This document shows, piece after piece, positions 56,801 through 63,815 of a stretch of 64,000 nucleotides of DNA. The stretch is from Trissonchulus latispiculum (Eukaryota; Nematoda; Enoplea; Enoplida; Ironidae). The stretch covers positions 1 to 64,000 of the forward strand of contig JASAND010007789.1 of the NCBI GenBank assembly GCA_030248195.1. The letters are read 5' to 3'. Position 1 is the first letter of the stretch; each line of letters starts with the position of its first letter. The notes beneath the pieces were generated by a model, which was not told where the DNA came from, did not search any database, and saw only the letters and a list, made by a program, of their open reading frames with translations. Both the position numbers and the translations under genes were made by a program.

Positions 56801-59800
56801 TGGGTGTGCACCCATTCATGCTTGTTTTGCGTAAAATTTATTATTTTATTCAATGTATACAATATTGAAAGGAACCAGTGATAAACGACGAAAAAATTAC
56901 GATAAAAATTTTTGTTTTCCGCAGTCTTGAGAAAAGGCGTAATTCAATAAATTGCAAAATGCTTGAGAACTCAATAATAAAATTCAGAATTCTTTACATT
57001 ATTTTTAAATTTTAAAAAATTTCAAATCCTCTAGTTGCGGCGGGCGATCGTTGCCATAATCGTAGTCAATTGTATTTATGCAGAATAATTTTAAACTCTA
57101 AATTAATTGTAAGTATTTCTGGTTTATAATCATCAGTTTTACAACCTTTAGCTCCAGCAATTAGGTGTTTTCCATTTCTTTAGCAGCTTACTAATTGGGC
57201 ACCCTAGGGCAGCGCCTTTTTCCTGACGCAACAAAATAAAACGTTGTGTTAAATAAAATCGTTTTAATGCAAATTTTTTTACAAACGAAGGTGCATGGTG
57301 TTGTTATAGGTCGCTTGCCTGGCTCCTTTTTATGTAACGACGGCTTAATTATTGGACAATACGACCTGTGTGACAGCGTTCCTCATTGCCCTGACTATTC
57401 GGACGAAATGAATTGCAGTAATATTAATTACATTGTTTTATCAGGAATATGTATACAGTACATGTAGAAATGCATACAGTGCAATGCATGCACAATGAGA
57501 CAAGATAATTTGGGCTAGAATATCCCACAGCTAAAAGTGCGTGATTACTTCAGCTTTTAACCATCTCGTGAAGTTTAGCAATATCTGAGGTCCAATTATT
57601 GAAGATTGACACTCTGTAGCGAGATTTGGCCAATCACAAGCTGCACTAGGAGAGGAGTCCCGTAGTGACCTTGTGCATTCCTTTTTACATACTAAAATTA
57701 TGAATATTTCAGAATGCTTGACTTCTCAAATCCGATGCAACAAAACAGGACAATGTATTCCAGGCAGCACAGTCTGTGATGGAATGTTTGACTGTTTAGA
57801 CGGAGAAGACGAATCCAAGTGCAGTAGGTCTCCCCTCCTCTGGTAATACGAAAGGTTGATAATGACAACGAGAAGAGAGTACGAAAAGAATATAAAATTG
57901 AGCTAGCTGCCAACTTTATCTGCGACAATATTTAGAGCCGTTATCGCGTATAGTGTTTGTGCATATATAAATTGGAAATGCATGTCAATAATTATACTAT
58001 CAAGAGTGTATAATAGATAACAGTATGAAACTCTTAAGCTAGCATGTAGAAATCATGCTAGGTATGCTCGGTTCATTAACTCGGAACCCGCCCCCGTAAC
58101 GTCCCGGGGTAGGGTCCCACTTAGCACTAATTACATGCTTTCATATAAGCGTGTATCTGCTTGTAATCTGCAACAATTTTCATATCATTATAAAGGGCTA
58201 AAAATTCTACAAAGCTGTCGAATTAGTTTTTTTAATTGCATTAACCCAATTAAAGTTATAATTAATTAATTAAAGTAACTAATTACCTACAGTAAGCCTT
58301 AAGCTAATGGGCCAATCAGTCACCTGGCAGTGGCACACGCTTATATGAAAGCGTGTAATTAGTGCTAAGTGGGACCTCCCCCGGGACGTTACGGGGGCGG
58401 GTTCCGAGTTAATGAACCGAGCATACCTAGCATGATTTCTACATGCTAGTTTAAGAGTTTCAGACTCTTATCTATTATACACTCTTGATACTATAGCTAA
58501 TCTGGATTCTGAAATGGTTGGTTAGTCTGTTTTAGTCTGTCCATTTGAAGAGAACTACAAGTGCCAAAATAGCAGTGTGTGTATTCGTAACGACTTCGTT
58601 TGCGATTACATGTTCGATTGTCCCAACAGAGACGATGAAAAGAATTGTCCAGGTAATTGTAATAATTTACTACCATACTACTGACCGTACCTACTGAAAC
58701 TAAAATCTTGTGATGGGTGGCATTTAATTTAATTTAACAAATTTAATATGGTAATCTTATAATAATGTAAAGTAATACAATTGGTATTGTTGTGTTGGAC
58801 CGTTGTTCTGCAAAATAATCAAACACTAGGGTCATTATGTAATAAATAGCAGATTTCAGCAGAAAGCGATGAAGACTTTATATGTTCCAATGGTATTAGA
58901 ATTCATGTATCAGCAGTTTGTGATGGGCTTTCCGACTGCCCGCAGTTTGAGGATGAGCGCCTTGAGCAGTGTGCAGAAGGTAACTAAAAATCTACCAAGT
59001 CTATCGACTGTGGAAATGAAATAAATTTTACTTAAAATTGGTCGGTTGGTTTTAATCTTCAAAAAGGACATTTACTTATTGATGAAGGTTCTGAATTCTC
59101 GCTCGTCATTCTAAATCACAGACAAATCTCTGCATTTGACCAGAATCTCGTTTCATCGTTTCAGAAGCGAACAGAAACATTCACCTTACCAAGATCCAAA
59201 AGTCCTTAAGTAAGAGTAAGAAACTTTTACACTAGCATGTACAAATTATGCTAGGTATGCACGGTTCATTAACTCCGGCCCCCCGTAACTTCCTGCCTGC
59301 TTGCTGAGTGTCCCATTAGCTTAAGGCATACGGAAGGTAATTTATTGGTTATTTTTATTAATTAATTATAAATTTAATTACCTAAATGCAATTAAAAAAT
59401 AAATCGACAACGTTTTAGTATTTGTCTACTCGTTTCTTTTTGCTTAATACAAAAATTCGAAGGAATGTAATCTGCAACAATTTTTATATCATTAAAAGAC
59501 CAGAAAAAATGCTACAAAGTTCTCGTTGTCGAATTAGTTTTTTAATTGCATTAAGCTAATTAAAATTATAATTAAGAACCAAAAACAACTGATAAACTAC
59601 CTACCGTAAGCCTTAGGCTAATGAGACCAATCAGCGAGCAGACAGACACAAGCTTATATAAAAACGAGTATTTAGTGCGAAGTGGGATCCCTCCGGAAGT
59701 TACGGGGGTCCAGAGTTAATGAACCGAGCATACTTAGCATGATTTGCACATGCACATCGTAAGAGTTTCTTACTCTTACTATATGTATTCTTGGCCTTAC

Positions 59801-61054
59801 AGCAAGTTAGCAATGTGATCTAAGTCTGGATGTTAACGAATTTGACCTAAAATTTGGTGGAATTAAAAATGTTCAGCAATGCTCACATATGAGTCGACAG
59901 TGGCGTTTGTATTTCTCAATAAGGATAGGGATAACACGATTGTCTGTCGACCTTTGTATACCTACGCATCATCCAAGTTTATGATTTCATATAATTCGTT
60001 GTACTATTACCAAAGGTTCATAACAAAAGAAAAGTTAACTAATATAAATTGTAGGATTGCGTTTCAGCTTGCAAAGCCGCAGACTCAGACTACTTTCTGT
60101 GTAATAATGGTTGGCAGTGCATGGATAAGTTGAAAAAGTGTGACGGCAACTACGATTGTGATGACGGCTCAGACGAAAGCGGGGACTGTTGTAAGTGTAG
60201 GGGATCAGAACATCGGAAAGATTGATAGGTCTGAACTGTAAGTTCAGATGATGGCCCGCTCGTGTAAGAACCAGCACTTCTGGACAACGAACTTCTGGAA
60301 CTGTGACGGGTGACCAAGAAGGTAAAAAGGTCCAATGAGTCAGGCCAGACACCTTGAAACTTATGCAACCTATGAGAGAGTTGGGAGAGGGCTGAAGTTG
60401 TCACTCCGGATTAAAGAATTGGCCCGATCTGGGATCGAACCACGACCACAGTGCAGTGAGACGTGCTGACCACCTGGGCCATCTGCTGAACTTCCAGATC
60501 ATGCTTATCAACCTTTCCTATGGCTGCTTCCGATAAGCAAAATCTGAGCTGTTTAAAACTCTGTGCTCGAGAATGGTATAAATTGAACTTCTTTGTGAGT
60601 ATATCGCAAACGGTTGGCTAGAGTTGTTTCAAAATTAACGGATACGCCCATTACGAATCCACAACGATAACATTTGTTTGTAGTACTTCTACCGAGGGAT
60701 GGTGAGCCAAGAAGAGAGAAGGGATTATCCAGGGATTACCAATCTAGTTTTGTTTACTTTCCAAAATCGTTATTGTTAGGGTTACCACAGCACAGTTTAG
60801 CACAAATTCGTGAACTATTGACTAACCAGATTGTAAAATATGTCTTTATTTTTCCAGCCTGTAATCCAGAAACACACTTTCAGTGCATGCGACCAACCCA
60901 TATGTATACCCAAGATTGGCCGAGACTGAATGGCACCGATGCTAAAAAGGATAACTTAAAACTGAAGAATGAGAAGTTCCAATTTTTTGTGGAAGTAATA
61001 CGTCCTCTGTTCAATCAAAATCAAGTTATATATTCCTGTACTCATGCTAGCTAA
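36334..61054 (+). CDS. Secreted or ectodomain protein with 15 LDLa modules, 20 exons
   Basis: Exons: 36334-36478, 37002-37070, 37398-37589, 42415-42498, 42930-43043, 44586-44696, 44852-44950, 45469-45576, 46120-46230, 47986-48102, 48558-48674, 48951-49064, 49854-49964, 56188-56298, 57310-57417, 57713-57823, 58536-58652, 58860-58979, 60068-60190, 60858-61054. All internal junctions are phase 1 and the total is 2379 nt (792 residues plus stop). A signal peptide and a helical N-terminal region (about residues 20-165) precede 15 LDLa modules of 33-41 residues each, which bind calcium through the C-terminal DxSDE box and mediate ligand or lipoprotein binding outside the cell. No EGF, YWTD or transmembrane part is seen, so it is not a classical LDL receptor as modelled. 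The last exon and true 3' end are uncertain, and the protein may continue into 62481-63815. No orthologue is recognised. Confidence 0.82.
37002..37070 (+). CDS. LDLa gene exon 2
   Basis: Codes [20 protein letters not shown]. Acceptor TTTTAG, donor GTATCT, phase 1-1. No domain recognised. Confidence 0.65.
37398..37589 (+). CDS. LDLa gene exon 3: helical region
   Basis: 64 codons including [20 protein letters not shown] and [11 protein letters not shown], predicted by eye to be helical with heptad-like hydrophobics. Acceptor TTAATAG, donor GTAAGT, phase 1-1. Confidence 0.7.
37690..39500. mobile_element. Nest of decayed LTR elements in intron 3
   Basis: Minus-strand gag relics (37908-38162 and about 39011-39420) share [16 protein letters not shown] / [14 protein letters not shown], a motif also in the intact gag at 43546-44385. 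The two relics are partly the same gag region, so this is not one interrupted gene. A plus-strand copia-like element (38076-38993) sits between them. Confidence 0.7.
38076..38993 (+). mobile_element. Short copia-like LTR element (internally deleted)
   Basis: Two LTR-like repeats (38076-38231 and 38839-38993) both start TGTTGGATA and share GGATGATCGCATGTA, TGTCGATTGTT and TATTAAAC. Directly after the first is GGTTATGGGCCCAG (38232-38245), the primer-binding sequence of Drosophila copia (half-tRNA-Met). AGGAGGGAG precedes the second repeat as a polypurine tract. Only about 600 bp lies between, with no intact pol, so it is a deleted or TRIM-like copy. The LTRs are visibly diverged. Confidence 0.75.
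39513..42121. mobile_element. hAT-type non-autonomous element, 2609 bp, GGCCCGG-rich ends
   Basis: The ends TAGAGATGAGCA (39513) and complement TGCTCATCTCTA (to 42121) are flanked by perfect 8-bp duplications ATGCATAA (39505-39512 and 42122-42129). 8-bp duplications and TAGAG ends are typical of hAT. Next to each end are GGCCCGGCC repeats, then inverted arms with repeated GTGTACGTGCGTGTCGCGCA-type units (39560-39710 and 41740-41815). Inside are a direct repeat (TCTAGTCTAATCTAATCTAA, about 40015 and 40096) and a nested hairpin (41004-41349). No transposase is encoded. Confidence 0.9.
41004..41349. repeat. Nested inverted repeat inside the hAT-type element
   Basis: Arms of about 115 bp (41004-41117 and 41233-41349) are near-complementary: GTGCCTAATTCCCGAAATTT with its partner, and CCTTGCTGATTTTTAGAATT with its partner. 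The spacer is about 115 bp. It could be an independent MITE that landed in the larger element. Confidence 0.75.
42415..42498 (+). CDS. LDLa gene exon 4
   Basis: Codes [20 protein letters not shown] and a C-terminal SECG. Helical with two cysteines, linking the helical region to the first LDLa module. Acceptor TTTTTCCAG, donor GTAAAC, phase 1-1. Confidence 0.7.
42930..43043 (+). CDS. LDLa module 1 exon
   Basis: Codes [20 protein letters not shown] then CDRIIDC and DELDCG. All six cysteines are present; the acidic box is degenerate (NKADELD). Donor GTATGA, phase 1-1. Confidence 0.9.
43352..44520 (-). mobile_element. Gag-only LTR element (1169 bp), intact structure
   Basis: 114-bp LTRs (43352-43465 and 44407-44520) differ at one base, begin TGTAGAAAAC and end GATACAACA on the plus strand, and are flanked by CTAAC (43347-43351 and 44521-44525). 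On the minus strand, TGGCGACGAGCGG follows the 5' LTR by one base (primer site) and GAAAAGGGGAAA precedes the 3' LTR (polypurine tract). The interior holds a single uninterrupted gag frame and no pol. It resembles the TR-GAG class of non-autonomous elements. Confidence 0.92.
43546..44385 (-). CDS. Gag protein of the non-autonomous LTR element
   Basis: 279 codons from ATG 44385. The body has the retrotransposon gag fold signature ([58 protein letters not shown]). The C-terminus has a partial Cys motif ([14 protein letters not shown]) and a CCHC knuckle ([14 protein letters not shown]), then an acidic tail ending in Ile residues. The frame has no stops, so the protein may still be made. It would package RNA but needs reverse transcriptase and integrase from another element. 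Confidence 0.88.
   Translation of the reverse strand: MEQALAPPALLSCPGSLPIPWRHWKRMFHNYLTAIGGMRQQFGAERKVTVLLSCLGAEGQRIYYSLPDAERVETLEDAMRILEEHFDPKQNVVACRFEFRKRGQMSGEPINDWYSELRALAARCEYDGLTDEMIRDQIVEKTASSRIRQRLLMEKDLTLEKALSLARQIESSVAEAKSMESASAYASTVNRVSQQNFTRSWERKAQRKGHGGESSDCCPSCGGPHGSSGKCSAKKAICRLCGGEGHFARMCPSEPVPLVNQVETEERQRQESEEEIIII
44586..44696 (+). CDS. LDLa module 2 exon
   Basis: Codes [20 protein letters not shown] then [16 protein letters not shown]. Six cysteines and an intact calcium box. Acceptor TTGCAG, donor GTTAGT. Confidence 0.9.
44852..44950 (+). CDS. LDLa module 3 exon
   Basis: Codes [20 protein letters not shown] and [12 protein letters not shown]. The sixth cysteine codon is split across the intron (T|GT), completed by the next exon. 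Phase 1-1. Confidence 0.9.
45469..45576 (+). CDS. LDLa module 4 exon
   Basis: Its first two bases complete the last cysteine of module 3, so modules 3 and 4 abut without a linker. Codes [20 protein letters not shown] and [11 protein letters not shown]. Donor GTAAGC. Confidence 0.9.
46120..46230 (+). CDS. LDLa module 5 exon
   Basis: Codes [20 protein letters not shown] then [17 protein letters not shown]. Six cysteines and DxxxDxxDE-type calcium ligands. Acceptor TTATAG, donor GTATAA. Confidence 0.9.
46380..46645 (-). repeat. Possible tRNA-derived SINE (minus strand)
   Basis: The complement of 46573-46582 gives a box-B-like GGTTCGATCC, and the region parallels the SINE at 60220-60497 in having this feature and a moderately GC-rich body. 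Box A is not clear, so this is tentative. Confidence 0.4.
46806..47886. repeat. Inverted-repeat element with degenerate ATATGGGC ends
   Basis: The left end (GGGCCGAATATGGGCAAG near 46830) is near-complementary to the right end (TTTGCCCATATTTGGGCC near 47862). Between them are an AT-rich section with repeated TTAATAGTTA-type words (47490-47660) and further CCCATATGG/GCCCAAATA copies. A non-autonomous DNA element is likely. Target duplications were not found. Confidence 0.45.
47986..48102 (+). CDS. LDLa module 6 exon
   Basis: Codes [20 protein letters not shown] then [16 protein letters not shown]. Six cysteines. Acceptor TTTCAG, donor GTAGAT. Confidence 0.9.
48558..48674 (+). CDS. LDLa module 7 exon
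   Basis: Codes [20 protein letters not shown] then [16 protein letters not shown]. Six cysteines and an NNS glycosylation sequon. Acceptor TTTTAG, donor GTTAAT. Confidence 0.9.
48951..49064 (+). CDS. LDLa module 8 exon
   Basis: Codes [17 protein letters not shown] and [14 protein letters not shown]. The first inter-cysteine loop is unusually short (CDFKC), and four extra residues precede the last cysteine. Acceptor TTACAG, donor GTAAAG. Confidence 0.9.
49322..49616. mobile_element. Foldback MITE, about 295 bp
   Basis: The left arm (ATCTGATTGGCTAATCGACT and ACCTTATGTTATGTTTATGC) is complementary to the right arm (GGCGATTAGCCAATCAGATA and upstream). Inner segments also pair (TTTTTATGCGAGGAAACT with AGTTTCCTCGCATATAAA), so the whole element folds on itself. 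Confidence 0.85.
49623..49690. repeat. Possible single end of another DNA transposon
   Basis: TAGTGCTGGGACCGGTTCCG followed by the palindromic CGAAACCGGTTCCGG resembles the end of a hAT-type element. The opposite end was not found. Confidence 0.35.
49854..49964 (+). CDS. LDLa module 9 exon
   Basis: Codes [20 protein letters not shown] then [16 protein letters not shown], a textbook module. Acceptor TTATAG, donor GTACGT. Confidence 0.92.
50486..50535. repeat. (TTTG)n microsatellite
   Basis: Imperfect GTTTGTTTGTTTGTCTGTTTGTTC run. Confidence 0.8.
50602..50771. repeat. Palindrome array built from GCAAGATAGTTATCTTGC
   Basis: The 170-bp block is one large inverted repeat (arms TAGCAAGATAGTAAAATTGG and its complement at the right end), and each arm itself consists of 18-bp palindromes GCAAGATAGTTATCTTGC (at 50621, 50649 and 50677, with a variant at 50706 and another at 50733). 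It forms a hairpin of hairpins. Probably a foldback-type insertion in the long direct repeat. Confidence 0.92.
51861..52232 (+). CDS. Ser-rich open frame, function unknown
   Basis: 123 codons: a hydrophobic start ([19 protein letters not shown]), then [20 protein letters not shown] and a Ser-rich stretch with a run of Ser codons from a TTC/TCT microsatellite. A possible splice acceptor (TTTGTAG) sits at 51941-51947, so 51948-52232 could be an exon. Base composition is more coding-like than the flanks, but there is no family match. It may belong to the repeat element enclosing it. Confidence 0.25.
   Translation: MHSVIAYFLILEIPILPFPLILIFLPFCRIVPDYVVRWLAQCDLLSDVSNDSYSDYHSSAASLPSSWSPSSSSSSSSSYSGIACWRSLSEESSDEIVSWSSESSCPSFSSEVPYALGVICRLS
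53777..53857. repeat. (TA)n microsatellite
   Basis: About 40 TA dinucleotides, ending in a short GTGTGT run. Confidence 0.97.
55172..55860. mobile_element. TTAA-flanked MITE, 689 bp
   Basis: The ends GGTGCTGGTTCGGG and complement CGAACCAGCACC are bordered by TTAA (55168-55171 and 55861-55864). The end consensus GGTGxTGxTTC is shared with the element at 25177-26158. No transposase. Confidence 0.78.
56188..56298 (+). CDS. LDLa module 10 exon
   Basis: Codes [20 protein letters not shown] then [15 protein letters not shown]. Six cysteines. Lies 6.2 kb after module 9 because of the intervening repeats. Acceptor TTTAG, donor GTGTTT. Confidence 0.9.
56493..56610. mobile_element. Truncated relative of the TAGAGATGAG element
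   Basis: TAGAGATGAGAGGGCTCGGC at 56493, followed by CTCGG/GGCCCGG-type words, resembles one end of the hAT-type element at 39513. The opposite end was not found. Confidence 0.5.
57310..57417 (+). CDS. LDLa module 11 exon, lacking cysteines 1 and 3
   Basis: Codes [20 protein letters not shown] then [16 protein letters not shown]. Only four cysteines remain. The two missing are I and III, which pair with each other in LDLa domains. The calcium box is intact. Acceptor TTATAG, donor GTAATA. Confidence 0.88.
57713..57823 (+). CDS. LDLa module 12 exon
   Basis: Codes [20 protein letters not shown] then [16 protein letters not shown]. Six cysteines and an NKT sequon. Acceptor TTTCAG, donor GTAGGT. 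Confidence 0.9.
57993..58496. mobile_element. Foldback MITE family A, copy 1
   Basis: Near-perfect inverted repeat: ends TACTATCAAGAGTGTATAAT and its complement. Then paired blocks CATGCTAGGTATGCTCGGTT and GGAACCCGCCCCCGTAACGT with partners, and a roughly 130-bp loop. Confidence 0.92.
58536..58652 (+). CDS. LDLa module 13 exon
   Basis: Codes [20 protein letters not shown] then [17 protein letters not shown]. Six cysteines and an NSS sequon. Its acceptor (TTTTAG) is about 40 bp past the MITE end. Confidence 0.9.
58860..58979 (+). CDS. LDLa module 14 exon, lacking cysteines 1 and 3
   Basis: Codes [20 protein letters not shown] then [17 protein letters not shown]. As in module 11, only cysteines II, IV, V and VI remain. 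The acceptor is either TTTCAG at 58859 or CAG at 58862; both keep the frame. Donor GTAACT. Confidence 0.85.
59207..59780. mobile_element. Foldback MITE family A, copy 2
   Basis: Shares CTAGGTATGC, GGTTCATTAACTC and CCCCGTAACTTCC blocks with the copy at 57993-58496 and folds with its own right half (AAGTAAGAGTAAGAAACTTT with AAGAGTTTCTTACTCTTACT). More diverged internally. Confidence 0.88.
60068..60190 (+). CDS. LDLa module 15 exon
   Basis: Codes [20 protein letters not shown] then [17 protein letters not shown]. Six cysteines and a strong calcium box. Acceptor TTTCAG, donor GTAAGT. Confidence 0.92.
60220..60497 (-). repeat. tRNA-derived SINE (minus strand)
   Basis: On the minus strand, TGGCCCAGGTGG (complement of 60470-60481) matches box A and GGTTCGATCCC (complement of 60431-60441) matches box B of a tRNA-type polymerase III promoter at the normal spacing. 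A unique body follows toward 60220. It lies just after the module 15 donor. Confidence 0.75.
60858..61054 (+). CDS. LDLa gene terminal exon with half a module
   Basis: Acceptor TTTCCAG and phase 1 fit the previous donor. It codes [20 protein letters not shown] and then a Lys/Asn-rich tail, stopping with TAA at 61052. The first two LDLa cysteines and spacing are present, but the rest of the module is lost. Either a genuine C-terminus, a decayed module, or an exon cut by an unseen donor. A polyadenylation signal AATAAA lies at 61266. Confidence 0.5.
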
Positions 61055-61265
61055 GGTTGATTTTTTGTTTCATATAATTGAGTAATTTAGTGCTAAACCG
61101 CCAGTAAACGTAAACTTAAGCCCGGTACACACTAGGCAATCCGCAGGCAATCTAATTTCCAGTAATTTAGGAGCAATGGTTTTTTCCTTCCTTTTTGCCA
61201 CTTGCCCTTTGCCATTTGCCACTCGCGCCACACATTCGGAGCACAGTGTGCGTTATAAATCTCTG

Positions 61266-61271
61266 AATAAA
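61266..61271 (+). terminator. Candidate polyadenylation signal after the LDLa gene
   Basis: AATAAA about 210 bases past the TAA at 61052-61054. It supports a gene end here but is not proof in AT-rich DNA. Confidence 0.35.
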
Positions 61272-61531
61272 CACACGCAGAGCCGTGCAAGTTCTGGGAC
61301 TGAGCGGTATTTATATGTTTTGTAGATACCACGCATGAGCGATTCTACCAAACATCAGCAAGAGGTAAGCTAAAACCTGTTTGCAAATAGTAAACATAAA
61401 TTATATCTACCCGTCGTATCAATCATATTTTTCATTGCTTCACCTCTGGAGCTGACCGCTAGCTGGAAGCTGAAGAAAAGTTCATTCTCGTCGTTTATAA
61501 TTCAGGTTCGTTGAATCCTCCGTTAACTGCT

Positions 61532-62132
61532 CATACGTGGGATCTTTTCCACAATCCCCTCCTCAAATCCAAATGATCCAAATGCGTTCATATTTTATTA
61601 GAGTGCTACCTGAGGTTCAGTGATATCAACGATTGTTAAAAACTTTAGGTTTTTTAAAATTTTAAAATTTTTGAATTTTTAAAAAATTTTCCGGTAGAAT
61701 CGATGATGCCGAGCATTGTTTCTTGTTGCAACCATCATCTGAAAATGCTTTCTGCTATCTCCACAGCGGCTTTAACTGTAAAGATCGAAGGAAATTGCTG
61801 CCCACAATAGTAACACGATTACTACTGTATACTGGCGGCCTTTTCCTTTGATCGTTACAGTTAGAGCCGCTGTAAAGGTCGCAGGGCGCATTTTCATACG
61901 TTGGTACAAGAAGGCAACATGCTCAGCATCATCGATTCTACCGGAAAACTTTTAAAAATTCAAAAATTTTAAAAAAATTTAAAATTTTGAAAATTTAAAT
62001 TTTTTTAATTTTTGAAGCCACTGAGCCTCAGGTAGCCCTCTACCGAAATATGAACACGTTTGGATCTCCCAATAACCCTTAACCCAACCACTTTGTTTTG
62101 AGGAGGGAATTGTGGAAAAGATCCCATACGTG
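61532..62132. mobile_element. Foldback MITE, about 600 bp
   Basis: The left arm (ATACGTGGGATCTTTTCCAC, GCTACCTGAGGTTCAGTG) pairs with the right arm (CACTGAGCCTCAGGTAGC, GTGGAAAAGATCCCATACG). The A/T-only stretches (AAAATTTTTGAATTTTTAAA) and CTTTCTGC/AGCGGCTTTAACTGTAA blocks also pair across a short centre. Confidence 0.9.
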
Positions 62133-62480
62133 TTGCAAGTGTTTCCGTCCCTTATCGTTGATGGCTAGAGTAAAGCTTCTGCTTGGTATGACTCCTTTGC
62201 ATCCCCCAAGCTACACCCACAGGCAGGTGGTAAGTATTCCAACGGGTTTAGTTAGTAGACCTAAAAGAAGCACCTTGCGGACGCTTGCTGGGGTCCTATT
62301 TACAAACATGTCATTACAATTAACAGTAGAACTCATATCTTACGCAACGAACGACCCTAAGCTACATAAATTGGTTTGATATATATGCACTAATTTCTTG
62401 GTCGCTCTTAGAAGTTTTTCATATTTTCTCTACAGACCGATGTTTGCATTTAGAAGAAAACCAATTCTAATGACTACAAT

Positions 62481-63815
62481 ATGGCGAATCATGCACTGAT
62501 CGGGATGCGGAACCGGCTACTGGAATCATGCTGGGAAATAGGAACTAATATTGAAAAAATCACTGTTTTGTCTCAAAAATCAAAACAAGACGTGATGCGA
62601 GATTTGGAACGAATTAACATTACCCTACATGCAGCAGTGTCAGCAGTTGAGAATAAAACAACACAACTGCACATTTCTGACAGAGCTGTCATGGAAAAAA
62701 TTGTTGATACATTAAATAACATGTTAGAGCCCTTGGAAAAATTGATCATAGTAGGATACAGGGATCGGCGTGATCTGATTTATCGATTACAACAGATTCA
62801 ACTTCAGCTAGGTAAAGTATTTTTAAGCAGATAAGTACCTATATCCATTTCACAAGTATAAATATTTCCATATTTAAAATCCAGAATGAGAATTTTAAAC
62901 TGACTCAACGTTCTTTTTCAAAATTTCTGAAGTCTGTATATTGCCTAATTCACGATTCATAGTTTGAACGTTATTGGTCATTGTAGTAGGTGGGTAGAAT
63001 TAGTACACCAAGAAAATTTCTACTTTTCGTTGTAGACATTGTTTCTAAGTTGATTAGAAGAGCTTGGCCTCAAAAGGTGAAAGCTCCGGAACCCAAATTT
63101 CAATCAGGAGGAGACACATATAGATGGGGACCTGCTCCTTACAGAGAATCACGTTTTGTTTCCAACCCCAAGATGCTGTTACCTTTCATACCGTATTCTC
63201 CACCCGCGGACACTCTGTGTATTCCTCGAGTCTATATGTGCGACCTAATACAACATTGCCCCATGGGTGACGATGAAAGTCAATGTGGCAAGTTTTAATA
63301 CAGTTACATGTTTTTGTAAGCTGATTCAATTGCATGACATGTTTTTAGTATGCTGAAGTTAGTTAAATTTGGTAGAAGTTCAAGCTCTCTCATCATAATA
63401 AAGCGGTTCATCAATCATGACAGTGCGGGAACATCTATACATCTTAACTAATTGCAATGTACCCAAAAACATTATGCGATTAAATCACTCTTAGCACTAA
63501 TATCTTAGTATTTTGTCATCATGGGTCACATCAGAAGCAACCGCAGTTTCTCATAATTTTAATAATTAAAGAAGAGACATTTCCCTCGAATTGAATTCTT
63601 GGCTTTGGTATGTCATCTTGACAAGGGACTGATAAGTCTTTTTAAAGGATGTATATTTCTAAGGCTGATTGTTTCAGAATGTGATTTGGAGCTTGAAATA
63701 GGCTGTACAGATATGGGATTTAAGGGGCCCTGTCTGCCAAATCCACTCAGAACAAGACAAGAAGTTCCAAGAGGATGTCAGCAGGATGTCGGTGGCACAG
63801 GGGATTATCCATTCT
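62481..63815 (+). CDS. Helical plus partial LDLa exons, gene running off the right edge
   Basis: Three exons share phase 1 junctions: 62481-62811, 63036-63287 and 63678-63815. Exon one from ATG 62481 (MANHALIGMRNRLLESCWEI) is helical, with NITLHAAVSAVENKT and repeated amphipathic segments. Exon two has a Pro/Tyr-rich stretch, then LCIPRVYMCDLIQHCPMGDD, the second half of an LDLa module, ending at a GC-type donor (GCAAGT). Exon three is Cys-rich (ECDLELEIGCTDMGFKGPCL). In-frame stops lie upstream of the ATG. The layout repeats that of the upstream gene (helical region then LDLa), so this may be a second paralogous gene or the continuation of it. Confidence 0.55.
63036..63287 (+). CDS. Partial LDLa exon of the rightmost gene
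   Basis: 84 codons, acceptor TTGTAG, phase 1-1. WPQKVKAPEPKFQSGGDTYR and YRWGPAPYRESRF precede an LDLa half with cysteines III-VI and DDESQC calcium-box residues. Cysteines I and II are missing. Confidence 0.65.
63678..63815 (+). CDS. Cys-rich exon of the rightmost gene
   Basis: 46 codons, acceptor TTTCAG, donor GTGAGT, phase 1-1. Codes CTDMGFKGPCLPNPLRTRQE and RGCQQDVGGTGDYPF. The next residue would be Cys only if the following exon begins GC or GT. No domain recognised. Confidence 0.65.

Noticed and set aside
36334..61054. Perlecan/UNC-52 or a classical LDL receptor-related protein
   Set aside because: No Ig, laminin, EGF or YWTD modules are visible and the number of consecutive LDLa modules differs from perlecan.
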